Positions 26,948-36,588 of a stretch of 64,000 nt of DNA are shown here, piece by piece. The notes below the pieces were generated by a model. That model was given only the letters and a program-made list of their open reading frames with translations. It was not told where the DNA came from and did no database searches. Source of the stretch: Panonychus citri (taxonomy: Eukaryota; Arthropoda; Arachnida; Trombidiformes; Tetranychidae); contig NW_026515516.1 of NCBI RefSeq assembly GCF_014898815.1, positions 62,001 to 126,000 on the forward strand. The letters run 5' to 3'. Both the position numbers and the translations under genes were made by a program. Position 1 is the stretch's first letter; every line of letters begins with the position of its first letter.

Positions 26948-26965
26948 TGGCGACCCAGGCAGGAT
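26948..26965 (+). other. primer binding site
   Basis: TGGCGACCCAGGCAGGAT lies three bases inside the 5' LTR. It begins with TGG, the complement of a tRNA CCA end. TGGCGA followed by this pattern resembles the 3' end of an arginine tRNA, but I could not compare it with the host tRNA set. Confidence 0.7.
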
Positions 26966-27061
26966 CCCTACCATCTCTAACGCTCCATCTTTCCCATTAT
27001 TTCCTCAATCCAACTATTGTTTCGATCCCATCATTAAATTTTGTGAACAATTATCCACACA

Positions 27062-28033
27062 ATGCCTCCTAAGAAGCGTCCAGGTAGAAAAGCTACCATC
27101 TCATCTTCTCCTCCTCAAGTTCAACCTCAAGGTAATGTTTCCGATGAAACAATTCATACTTCTCCAGCAATTCCTCATCAATCTCAACTTCCTCCTACTC
27201 CTGTTGTAACTCGTACAAGAGGAAGACGTGCTCAAACTGTTTCAATTGAGGACAAATCTCTTAAAGATCTCGACTACTCCGAAATGCTCTCTCTTTTTGA
27301 TTTATGGAAATCAAATACTCCTCTTCGCTCTCTTGCCACTAAACGGCTCATCGAAATTGTTAAAACTCATCTTCTACTTCTTGGTGAAATTTTAACGTCA
27401 GAAGAAATCCTAGAGCTTCCTGTTGGTGATCTTAAAGATCAAGATATCCCTGATTGGATTTTTGACTTCCGCACAAATGGAATCTCCGAGAATGATATCC
27501 AAGTTTTCCTGAAAACAATCGGCTGTGATGAAGAAATGATAATTACCATCTCTCATTCTGAACTTTACTCTCTCCCATTGGCTCTTGGAACCTTAAACAA
27601 ATTCAAGACCGTCTTAACCTCTTATGGTGCTCAAATCGTCGAACCTTCGGCATCTCAATCATCATCTCTTCCACTCATTCCTTCGGAATCTCAACTCTCA
27701 ACGTCAACTTTGGTTGAAATCGTCAAACAATTAAAACCTGATCCATTCATTCCTGAATTTAAACATGGTGAAGACCAATATCAATGGCTAACAAAAACTC
27801 GTGATAGATTATCTAAAGAAAATGTAGATGATCCAACTCGTTTACGCCTTCTACAAAAGGCTATGGCTTATGAAATGAAATCTTCAGCTCATGATTTGGA
27901 ATCAATTGTTGATTATCAAGAATATGTTTCAGCTTTATTTGAAAAGCTTCGTACTCCCGAAAGTCAGTACAGCGCAGACTTTGAACTTCAACAATGTCGT
28001 TATTCTCCTGAGGAACATCCGAAAAATTTTTAG
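27062..28033 (+). CDS. gag: Gag (matrix/capsid part) of the LTR retrotransposon
   Basis: This 323-codon frame starts at the first good ATG after the primer binding site (context cacaATGCC). The first 60 residues are basic and Pro/Ser-rich. The middle and end are mostly helical and charged, with a capsid-like stretch around residues 225-310 (PFIPEFKHG...YQWL...RL). It ends at a stop at 28031-28033 only because the frame changes: the next stretch (about 27990-28095) continues in another frame, and from about 28098 the original frame returns and runs into the nucleocapsid region. The gag is therefore probably one protein with two compensating one-base changes, real or from assembly. Confidence 0.8.
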   Translation: MPPKKRPGRKATISSSPPQVQPQGNVSDETIHTSPAIPHQSQLPPTPVVTRTRGRRAQTVSIEDKSLKDLDYSEMLSLFDLWKSNTPLRSLATKRLIEIVKTHLLLLGEILTSEEILELPVGDLKDQDIPDWIFDFRTNGISENDIQVFLKTIGCDEEMIITISHSELYSLPLALGTLNKFKTVLTSYGAQIVEPSASQSSSLPLIPSESQLSTSTLVEIVKQLKPDPFIPEFKHGEDQYQWLTKTRDRLSKENVDDPTRLRLLQKAMAYEMKSSAHDLESIVDYQEYVSALFEKLRTPESQYSADFELQQCRYSPEEHPKNF

Positions 28034-28097
28034 TGACATGAAAAGATTGGTAACAAAATCTCTTGGCTCTGTTAACGATCGCGTTTTCTCTCACTAG

Positions 28098-29875
28098 TCC
28101 TTCAACATATTCCCAAATACATTAGGGACGATATCTACACACTTGGTATCAATGATGATAAGACTAAAATCTTCAACTTCTTAACTCGAAAACACTTCGA
28201 TTTCAAAATGTCGTCTAAAGACAAATCAAAGCCAAAACCTTATGATAAAGAAAAACAATCATCAGGTAAACTTTTCAAAAGCAATCAAACTCATTCCTCT
28301 TCTCGATCTTTTAAAGATAGATCATCTTCTAACCATCCTTCAACCTCTGGTAAATACTGCAATTACTGCAAAAAAGACAGCGATCACACAATCGATCAAT
28401 GTCCACGTTTGGCTGCCCGAAGAAAACAATTAGGTCAACCACCTTACCAATCGAAATCTACAGCCTCCTCTTCCGATACTCAGACTAACAATGTTCCAGC
28501 GATAACTAATTATCCTGCTAACCTGACTACTATGGTTTCAAATCATCCCATCAATAACGATGAACCTCAAATTAATCAACCTCTCGAACCAATTCAAAGT
28601 GCTCTGAGAAACTCTAACATCTCTTTCGCCGCTTCTCCCACTCTCAATCAACTCACCAATCTTGGAAATGCTTTATTAAGCCACATGCCTCAAGCTAATC
28701 TTAAACTTTGTCTTCCCTCCAAGGAATTTGTTCGCGAAGGTAAAGTTTTACTCGACACTGGTGCTACAACTTGTGCAATCAGCTCATCTATGGCAAAAGA
28801 ACTTGGTGCTCATCTTATTCCTCTGAATCGTTATCTCAAAGGAATCGCTCAGAATTCATATGTCAACACCATTGGATTCGCTTATGCTATTATCAAGCAT
28901 GTCAACATGGAAGAAACTCAAATCCTCAAATTACAAATCTGTAAGAATTTTGATCCTAATTTCCTTCTAGGAAATGCTTTCCTTCACTTATTTTACATGA
29001 GTATCTCATCTAACGGAGAAGAATATAAAATTTCTTGTAAAGAAACTCCAGACTCTATTGAGTACAACAACCCTGATTTCTACTTTAGATTTGCATCATC
29101 TGCAGAAACTGATTATATCATTCAAAGCTCCATTAAAGTTACTGGAGATAGTTCATCTGATTACATCTTAGATCAGTCCCCTCATTTCAAAATCAAACCT
29201 TCGGAAATTATGAAAATTGATGAAGATCAATCTAATCCTCTACTAAACATTAACGTCGAACCTCCGACAAAATCGATATTTAAAGATTTTCCTAAAAATG
29301 CTGTCATCGCTCGGTGCGATCTCGTTACAAAAGAAGAAATTAACGAATCTAAAATCACTCCATTCATCGAACAAGTAAAAAAGAAAGTAAACCCTGATCT
29401 TACTCCTGATCAACAATCTGAACTCTTAGAGTTAATAATCCAGTATCAAGACGTTTTTTCGAAACACAAACACGATCTTGGTTTCGTTTCAGCTTCAATC
29501 TGTCCCGTTACAATCGACTTGGACAATCAATCGGTTCCGTACCAAAAACCTTATAACTGTCACATTCATCGCCGTGAAGTTTTTAAGGACATCATCAACG
29601 AAATGTTGGCTCACGATCTCATCGAACCTTCTAATGCTCAAGGTGGATCTCCTTCAATTTTAGTTCCGCGACCTGATGGATCTCATCGCATGGTAATAGA
29701 TTATCGACTTCTCAATCGACTCACTAAAGTTCCAAAGTATCCAATGCCTCGCATTGACGATTGTTTGGAAGTAGTCCGTGGTGGTCGTTATTTTAACATG
29801 TTTGATCTGGCCCAGGGCTATCATCAAATTGAAATTCCGCCTCTGAGAGGAAAAGACAGTATTTGTCACTCCTGA
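28098..29875 (+). CDS. gag-pol: Gag nucleocapsid, protease and N-terminal reverse transcriptase
   Basis: The frame is open from about 28098, upstream of the first Met at 28208; residue numbers here count from that Met. A CCHC zinc knuckle is at C51, C54, H60, C65, with spacing X2-X5-X4 instead of X2-X4-X4. A Ser/Asn/Pro linker follows, then an aspartic protease with the DTG triad at 183-185. The N-terminal fingers and palm of reverse transcriptase lie at about 400-555, with LVPRPDGSHRMVIDYRLLN and FNMFDLAQGYHQI blocks. The frame stops at 29875 just after that block, where homologs continue; the continuation is in another frame from about 29858. Gag and Pol are in the same frame here, as in several Ty3/gypsy groups. 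Confidence 0.88.
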
Positions 29876-30719
29876 TGGCAAATACCAGTACAAAAGACTT
29901 CCTATGGGTCTTTCTGGTGCGCCTTTCATTTTTCAAAAATTTATGAATACTGTTCTCGATGGATTGCAATATAAAGATTGTATTGGTTATTTCGACGATA
30001 TTCCCGTCGTAGGGAAAAATTTCCCTGATCTTCTCAAAAACACTCGACATGTATTGGATCGCCTTCGTTCCTACAATTTGAAGGTAAAAACCGAGAAATG
30101 TACACTTGGTGCTACGGAAATCCTGTTACTTGGACATTTAGTCTCTGGTGATGGAATTCGACCTGACCCTAAGAAAGTACAAGCTTTGGTTAATCTCCCT
30201 TATCCCAAGAATGTCCGTGAACTACAATCCCTATTGGGATGCTACAATTACTTTAGCCGATACATCAAAGATTATTCAACAATCGCCTCTCCTCTCTATC
30301 GTCTCATCTCTAAAGAGAGAAAATTTAAAATTTTATCTGCCGATAAAGCTGCTCTGGATTCACTCAAAAATTCATTACTCAATACTACTCTTCTCGTTCA
30401 TTTCAATCCTAATCTTCGCCGTAAGATTGCTGTTGATGCTTCCGATGTTGCTGTTGGAGGTATACTTCTTCAAGAAGACGATAAGTCGGAAACTTACGAT
30501 TCGGAAACTCCAATCGACGAAATCAAAGATTGGCTTCCAATCTCTTTCTTCTCGCAAAAACTTTTGAAACACCAAATTCATTACTCCACCTCCGAAAAGG
30601 AACTTCTCGCCATTCTCGTTGGCATCCATAAATATAATCATTACCTCGATGGTGACCAATTCCTGGTGAAACGGATCACCATGCCCTTTGTCAACTCACC
30701 AAAATCAACTTTAAAATAG
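29858..30719 (+). CDS. pol: reverse transcriptase C-terminal part and RNase H
   Basis: This frame picks up the polymerase palm right after the break at about 29858; its first Met is at 29904. The catalytic YFDD box is at 29988-29999 (residues 29-32 from that Met), preceded by the LPMGLSGAPFIFQ block. The LLGCYNYFSRYI block of the connection region follows, then an RNase H domain starting AVDASDVAVGG near residue 178 and the FFSQKL and YSTSEKELLAI blocks. The frame leaves the expected end of RNase H near 30665 and stops at 30719. It codes for reverse transcription of the element's own RNA in virus-like particles. Confidence 0.88.
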
Positions 30720-30741
30720 CCGATTACAACGTTGGTCAATC

Positions 30742-33303
30742 ATGCTTTCAGCATATAACTTCAAGGTAATTTACCGTAAAGGATCAACTCACCCTCCCGA
30801 CTGTTTCTCCAGATACCAATCGGAATGGGACCATCGCAAAGTAATCGATCCAGAAGAATTCTTGGATAAAATCTATCTCTCAAATTATCTCATCGATCCT
30901 GAAGATCATCACTATTATGATATTGGTATGAATGTTATTAACATTACATTTGAATCTCCAATTTTCGATTCAGAACAATTGAAAAATCCTCCCGTCATTC
31001 TTTATTCAAATGACGATCTCAGTGCTAAATCCAAAACTCCTGAATTTTCCTTATGGAAAGAGAAAGTTCGCTCACGACAAAGTGAAAATCCTGATATTCA
31101 GTCAATAATAAAACAAATGGAAAACCCAAACTCCATTCTACAGAAAAGATATTTGGTCAAAGATAATCTCCTCTACCGCAAAGACATTCGAACTCCCTTT
31201 GGTACTCGACTAGTAATTGATCCAGTTATTCTCGAAGAAATCTTCAAAGATGAACACGAATCCCCTCTTGGTGGTCATTTCGCGACCGAAAAAACATATC
31301 TTAATATCGCTAGACGATTCTGGTGCAAATACCTTTATGAGGAAATCAAGAAACTGTGTGAATCTTGCATGACATGCAATCTCGCTAAGCCCACTAATGT
31401 GATTTACGTCGATCCAGCCGCCAAACCAATTCCTAAAGAAATCTTTGAACGTTTCGAATTGGATGTGCAAGGACCAATTAAGATTGGTAATCAAAAGAAA
31501 TTCATTCTTGTGATTGTTGATATTTTATCACGTTATGTTTATGCAAAGCTTACTAACAATCAAACCGCTAACACAGTCATTAACTTCCTATCCCAATTTT
31601 TCCATCTATTCAGTTACCCCACTCACATTCAAACAGATCAAGGTACTAACTTTATGTCAGAATTAGTTTCAAACTTCCTTAAGAAAAGCTCTATCATTCA
31701 TGATATTTCCTCTCCCTATCACCCTCAATCTCAAGGAATCGTTGAACGATGTAACAGAACGATAGCAGAAAGACTTAGAACTTACGTTATCGAAAATGGT
31801 ACTAAAAATCTTAAACTCGCTTTAGAAGCTAGTATGTTTGCAATTAACTCGACCATTCATAAAATCACTCGATTTAGTCCATACTTTCTAGTATTTGGTC
31901 GACATCCAAATAAACCGTTAGATAATCATCTCTCTTGCACTCACTTCTCCTCAATCACCGTTTCTCAAGCTAGAAAACTCGCATTTGCTCGACTGAAATC
32001 GCAACAACTCTATCAAATAAATCGAACCAAATCTCTTCACCCTCAATCTCCTTATCAAATAGGTGATTTCGTTTTAGTAAAAAATGAATCTGTAGATTCC
32101 AATCTTTCCAAAAAACTCAGAAACAAATTTCATGGACCTCATCTAATTACAGGTCTCAAAAAAGGTGCTCTTCTTTTATTAGATTTAGACGATTTAGGTC
32201 TATTCACCTGCAATGTCTCAAACACTAAACTCTATCGAGGAAAAATTTCTGTCGAAATGCAAACTCTCAAAGACAATCATTTCAATCCCGAATCATTCTT
32301 AGAAATTGAATTAGATTCCCCTGAAATTACCCAAATTGCAGATCAACATCTAGAAACTTCCCTTCAGAATTCAGAAATTGCCTCTGAATTGTCCGCTGAC
32401 AACGATCATTCAAATGATATTCTTGATTCTAACAATTCATCTAACTCCTTGAATAACTTTTTCAAAGATATTCCTTCTAATCCTCCTAATCTCATTACTA
32501 ATGAACAAACTGATTCGATATCTCCATCCATCAATGAAAATTCTGATGATTCCAATCACTATGGTGATCTCCAACTCAACCAACAAACAACTAAAACCAA
32601 AAGAAAATATCAAACTGCTGACAAACTAATCGCTCAACAAACAAGATTAATCCAAAATCTTCAAGACAAACCATTAACTCGACTTCAAGCAAAACAAAGA
32701 CAAGTATTCATCTTATACTCATTTTTCATGATTTCTGATGAACATGATGAAAATCTCCATGTTCGACTCTACAAGAAAAATCAATTATTTGATAATATCA
32801 TTCCTCTGGAATCTTTAATTGTCATTAATTATCAAATCACATTGCTAATACGATTTTTCCCGGATTCGATTAATCAAAAATTAATTACCGCAAATTTCCG
32901 CTTGACCGATTTCGTTAAACAAAGGCGCTTATTCCCGCCCTCCGCCTTCACCTTTCTCTTCAGTTCAACTCTTTGGTCACTTAAGAACAACGTCTTTGAA
33001 TTTTGTCAATTTTTAATCAATTTTGTTAATTGTTCAAATTTCTTCTTCAACCTTCTAAAAGTTCCAAATCTTCTTTACTATTCAATAGTTTCAATCTCCC
33101 AACTTCAGAAAGTTTATCTTATTTGTTTAGAAATTTTAATCCAACTGACTAAATTTAAGTTTCCCCATAGCTATCGCTATATCTCAGCTTTTGTGTTTTT
33201 CATCTTCAAGATTAATCATCTTTCAGCTTTAATTAGCTCTCAACTCAACTGTTTAATCAATGCCAACTCGCTTATTAAGCGCAATCGAACTCTCTCCAAT
33301 AAA
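30742..33303 (+). CDS. pol: integrase and C-terminal linker of the LTR retrotransposon
   Basis: The frame begins near the end of RNase H (MLSAYNFKVIYRKGS block) after another frame change at about 30725. The zinc-binding HHCC set is H172, H179, C209, C212. The catalytic core is D241, D299, E335 (D-X57-D-X35-E), with the SPYHPQSQGIVER block around the Glu. A GPY/F-type C-terminal module has its GP at residues 465-466. A long acidic Asn/Ser-rich tail follows to about residue 650. I see no chromodomain. From about residue 655 to 854 the frame stays open but the composition turns to Phe/Ile/Leu/Asn-rich and looks unlike a folded enzyme. The frame then continues without a stop into the extra region, so one long polyprotein of 1948 codons is possible. 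Confidence 0.9.
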
Positions 33304-36300
33304 ATGGACAACAATTCGTCTTCCCATTTCAGTTGCTCTTCATCATCTCGTGACCCTGAACTCTTACGATCGTTAGTCTCTCAAGACTCTGAATCTGACC
33401 CGGAAAGTGAAACTTCAATCATCTATTTCCCCGGTCGTCCAGCTCCAGCTCCTGACTCAGTTTATCCTGTTGTCGATTTAATCTCTCCGAGCTCATCACA
33501 AGAAAAAAGTTCAACTCTGTTGAAAACTGTTCGTTTTGAAACCAACCCGCCATCTCTAAAGAGATCTCATTCTCCTGAAACAATGGACCAACCATCATCA
33601 TCATCATCGAATCAAAAGAAAAAGTTGGACGAAAATTCGGCCGATAAAGGTAAGATTGATACTACTTCTCACCCTTCGAAATCTGACCGACCAATTCTTA
33701 GATCCACTTACCCTAATAGGTATCTAAAGCCCGATGATTATGTTTTTGAACCCAATGAGTACCCTGCTCCTCTTCCTTTACCAACTGAACTTCCTGAATA
33801 TCGTTCAATGGAACGATTCAATCATATCAAACAATTGGTAAAAATCAAGTCTGATGGTTTCAAAGTTATTTATGCTAAATATGAAAAAATGATAAGAGAG
33901 AAACTCTTCCTAAATCTTTATCAAGATAAGTCAATTTATTCAGTTCCACTTCCAAAGATTCCTAAAGGAATATCAAAAACTTCAGTTATTCATGAAGAAA
34001 TCGAAAAATTTGTAGATCAGATTAGATGTTATTTCTGTGAGCAAATTGCTTTGATTCCTGTGGAATGTGATTCTTGCCGAAATTGGTATTGTACCAAATG
34101 TGTGAACTTTACCCAACAGTTAGTCAAAATTTTAAACTTGACCCCGATGCTTCAATGCAACAAATTTATCTGTTTAGTCCCAAACTGCATTAAAACCTAT
34201 GCATCCAGGGATGATTACCCAACTTTCTCACCTCTTGCTCATTCTGACTTATATGTCAAGTATCGATCCAGCAAATTTAATTGCCGTTACACTTTGTGTC
34301 AACAAGCAATTAGTCCCGGTCTTTTATGTGACCATGAGAAACAATGTCGAAAAGGATTGTTTCGTGAAGAAGTTGATTTAGATTCTTTAGAATTATTCAG
34401 AACAGGCTCCTCTAAAAAGGAATTAGAAATTGTAGCTCCAAAAAGACTAATGAGCTTCATTCCTCAACATGTTAAATCAGCTCCTAAGCCCCAAATCTCT
34501 TACTTCTCTCATGAATTCGATGTCTCGCAACAATATGAATTGTATGCGTGTCTCCTCCTCAACCAGGAAGAAAATCCTGATGATCCTCATTTAACCCCTT
34601 CTATGCTTAGAGCCCAGACTAATCTTAAATTAGGTTTCTGGACAACTTTCGCTAAAAAGTTAGACCCATCCGCTCCTCTCGCTGAGGAAGAAGAAATTAC
34701 CCAAAGTTTCGGTTTTCCTCCAGTCAATAAATACTTAAATTGTAAATCTCGCCCTCGTACCATTAGATGGTCATCCGTTCCCCAATACTTAATCGACGAT
34801 AGCGAAGAATGGTTAAGATTATCGGAGGGAAGATTTAGTTACAATCTACCTCGTGCCTCTACTCACATAGCCAATGACGCTGGTGAGCCCATTACCCCCT
34901 TTACCAAGATTAACCCACTTCTTAGGTTAACTCCTGAAGATCAACAAACTGTTCGTTCCCTTATTGGAAAATGGTTCCCAATATCTCTCCGAGATTTCGT
35001 TGAAACCGACGTTGGCCCAACTTGTACCAATCCAAATAAAATTGCCTATCGTGCACATCGACGTCAAAAAGCTGTTAATCAATTTCATGACATCACCCAA
35101 ATCACCCTCGAAGATTTGAAGACTCAACATCAAGAATGGATAAATCTCCATATGAGTGAACATCCTGATCGTTTGAACACTTACAGCATTCATGCTGCTT
35201 ATGTACGGATCGAAAGATCAAATCGATCTGGTTACCGTGTTCTCGCCCCTCATCCTGTTTGGATCGTAATTGTTGATGGCAATTGCGATATCGTTTATGA
35301 AACTCTTGTTTCATACAAACATGTAAATTACATGGATTCAAAATTCCATGGTCTCAGATATCAAGACATCAAATTGGCGAAACCTCTTCCAACTATACGT
35401 GATCAAGTCATTACCTTCTTGGCTTCAGCCAAGTACATCATCGGTTCTGGACTAATAACACTCTTCCAAGCTTTCGAATTTGCCCCCTGTGAAATTGAAA
35501 TCTTACGTCCAAAACTCCGAGACGTAACCATTTACTTTTCACCTTATCGTGCTGCCCCAGCCTCATTATCTCTCGTCTCTTTCCTCGTTTTCTCCGGCTT
35601 TACTATTCGTGGTGGACCACATTCTCCCGCCGTCGAAGCCATCGTAGCCATGCGAATGTACATGGGATTTTGGAAAGAAATCGAAGTACGAAGTGCCGCT
35701 TGTCAACAAGGTGTTCATAATCATTCGATGAAACACTTCGTCCGAAACAAAAAAGTTTCAAAACTTTTTGAAAAATTTACAAGTTTGGTAAAAGCTAAAG
35801 CTGAATGGCCCACTAACTGGTCATATTATAACCATCACATTGCTCGCCCTGAATACCTCGAGTATAATTGTGTCACCCCATCATCTTCAAGTTGTGCTAC
35901 TCCCACTGGATCTACATGTCCAACTCCTCCAATCTCATCACCTAATCAACATGGTGAAAATTCATCACACAACTCAAGCTTATCAATTAACTCTACCGAA
36001 TCATCTGCAACCTCATCATCATCCACATCAAGCTCCTCAGGAACAACCAATGATTCCTCTGGAACATCAAAAAACTCATCATCATCGTCGTCATCTCAAG
36101 ATTCCGACCCACCTCAAGATGCTGCTCCGAAGCTCACAACAATCATTGAACTTATCACCGAAGTTCCAAACCAGGAACAAGTCCCGGAAAATCAAGAAAT
36201 TGAACAAGTTCAAGAAAATCAAGAAGCTCAAGAAGCCGAACCAGCCCAGGAAAATCAAGATCGAGAACAAGATCTAATCAATCTCGAATCAAGTCAATCT

Positions 36301-36588
36301 CAAGATGAAATTCTGACAATAACTCTCAAATCCTCTCACTACTTCAGATCCTCCGGATTCTCAAGCCCTAAGTTCAAGCCAGGATTCAATTTTATATCTA
36401 TCATTAGATTTCCCTCATCTCAAGTTCGCCCTGATAATTTTTACCCTGTCGGACCTGATAACATCTCGCCCAGTGAAGGATCCAAAATCCGTCTTACAAA
36501 GTTCTTGATCAAAACCGTGGGAGTGAAGGGTGAAAAATACATTCCCTGTAATCCCGATTATTTGGATCATTCAATGATTTCAAATTGA
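33304..36588 (+). CDS. extra 3' region: RING-like and TRAF-type fingers plus degenerate REXO-like exonuclease
   Basis: In frame with integrase; an ATG at 33304 is a natural start for a separate product (residue 855 of the long frame, whose numbering is used here). Residues 855-1000 are Ser/Pro-rich and charged. A RING-like set follows: C1096, C1099, C1109, C1112, C1117, C1120, C1139, C1144 or C1149. A TRAF/SIAH-type finger follows: C1181-X4-C1186-X11-H1198-X3-C1202. Residues about 1480-1650 align by eye with REXO1/REX4-type DEDDh exonucleases (DGNCDIVYETLV, FHGL-YQDI, PHSPAVEA). The DxE motif reads HAAY (1484-1487) and the GHxLxxDL motif reads GSGLITLF, so catalysis is probably lost; His1627 remains with Glu five residues on. 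A Ser/Thr run and a Gln/Glu-rich tail close the protein. The last 21 codons lie in the 3' LTR. It is not an env of a kind I recognise. Confidence 0.7.
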   Translation: MDNNSSSHFSCSSSSRDPELLRSLVSQDSESDPESETSIIYFPGRPAPAPDSVYPVVDLISPSSSQEKSSTLLKTVRFETNPPSLKRSHSPETMDQPSSSSSNQKKKLDENSADKGKIDTTSHPSKSDRPILRSTYPNRYLKPDDYVFEPNEYPAPLPLPTELPEYRSMERFNHIKQLVKIKSDGFKVIYAKYEKMIREKLFLNLYQDKSIYSVPLPKIPKGISKTSVIHEEIEKFVDQIRCYFCEQIALIPVECDSCRNWYCTKCVNFTQQLVKILNLTPMLQCNKFICLVPNCIKTYASRDDYPTFSPLAHSDLYVKYRSSKFNCRYTLCQQAISPGLLCDHEKQCRKGLFREEVDLDSLELFRTGSSKKELEIVAPKRLMSFIPQHVKSAPKPQISYFSHEFDVSQQYELYACLLLNQEENPDDPHLTPSMLRAQTNLKLGFWTTFAKKLDPSAPLAEEEEITQSFGFPPVNKYLNCKSRPRTIRWSSVPQYLIDDSEEWLRLSEGRFSYNLPRASTHIANDAGEPITPFTKINPLLRLTPEDQQTVRSLIGKWFPISLRDFVETDVGPTCTNPNKIAYRAHRRQKAVNQFHDITQITLEDLKTQHQEWINLHMSEHPDRLNTYSIHAAYVRIERSNRSGYRVLAPHPVWIVIVDGNCDIVYETLVSYKHVNYMDSKFHGLRYQDIKLAKPLPTIRDQVITFLASAKYIIGSGLITLFQAFEFAPCEIEILRPKLRDVTIYFSPYRAAPASLSLVSFLVFSGFTIRGGPHSPAVEAIVAMRMYMGFWKEIEVRSAACQQGVHNHSMKHFVRNKKVSKLFEKFTSLVKAKAEWPTNWSYYNHHIARPEYLEYNCVTPSSSSCATPTGSTCPTPPISSPNQHGENSSHNSSLSINSTESSATSSSSTSSSSGTTNDSSGTSKNSSSSSSSQDSDPPQDAAPKLTTIIELITEVPNQEQVPENQEIEQVQENQEAQEAEPAQENQDREQDLINLESSQSQDEILTITLKSSHYFRSSGFSSPKFKPGFNFISIIRFPSSQVRPDNFYPVGPDNISPSEGSKIRLTKFLIKTVGVKGEKYIPCNPDYLDHSMISN

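Noticed and set aside
33419..35341. Minus-strand frames inside the retrotransposon
   Set aside because: Antisense shadows of the long + frame.
35840..36277. 145-codon + frame rich in His/Leu/Lys
   Set aside because: Out-of-frame shadow of the Ser/Gln-rich tail of the element's extra region.
33304..36588. Extra region as a retroviral env (errantivirus-like)
   Set aside because: No signal peptide, no furin-type site, no C-terminal membrane anchor; it has zinc fingers and a soluble-enzyme-like fold instead.
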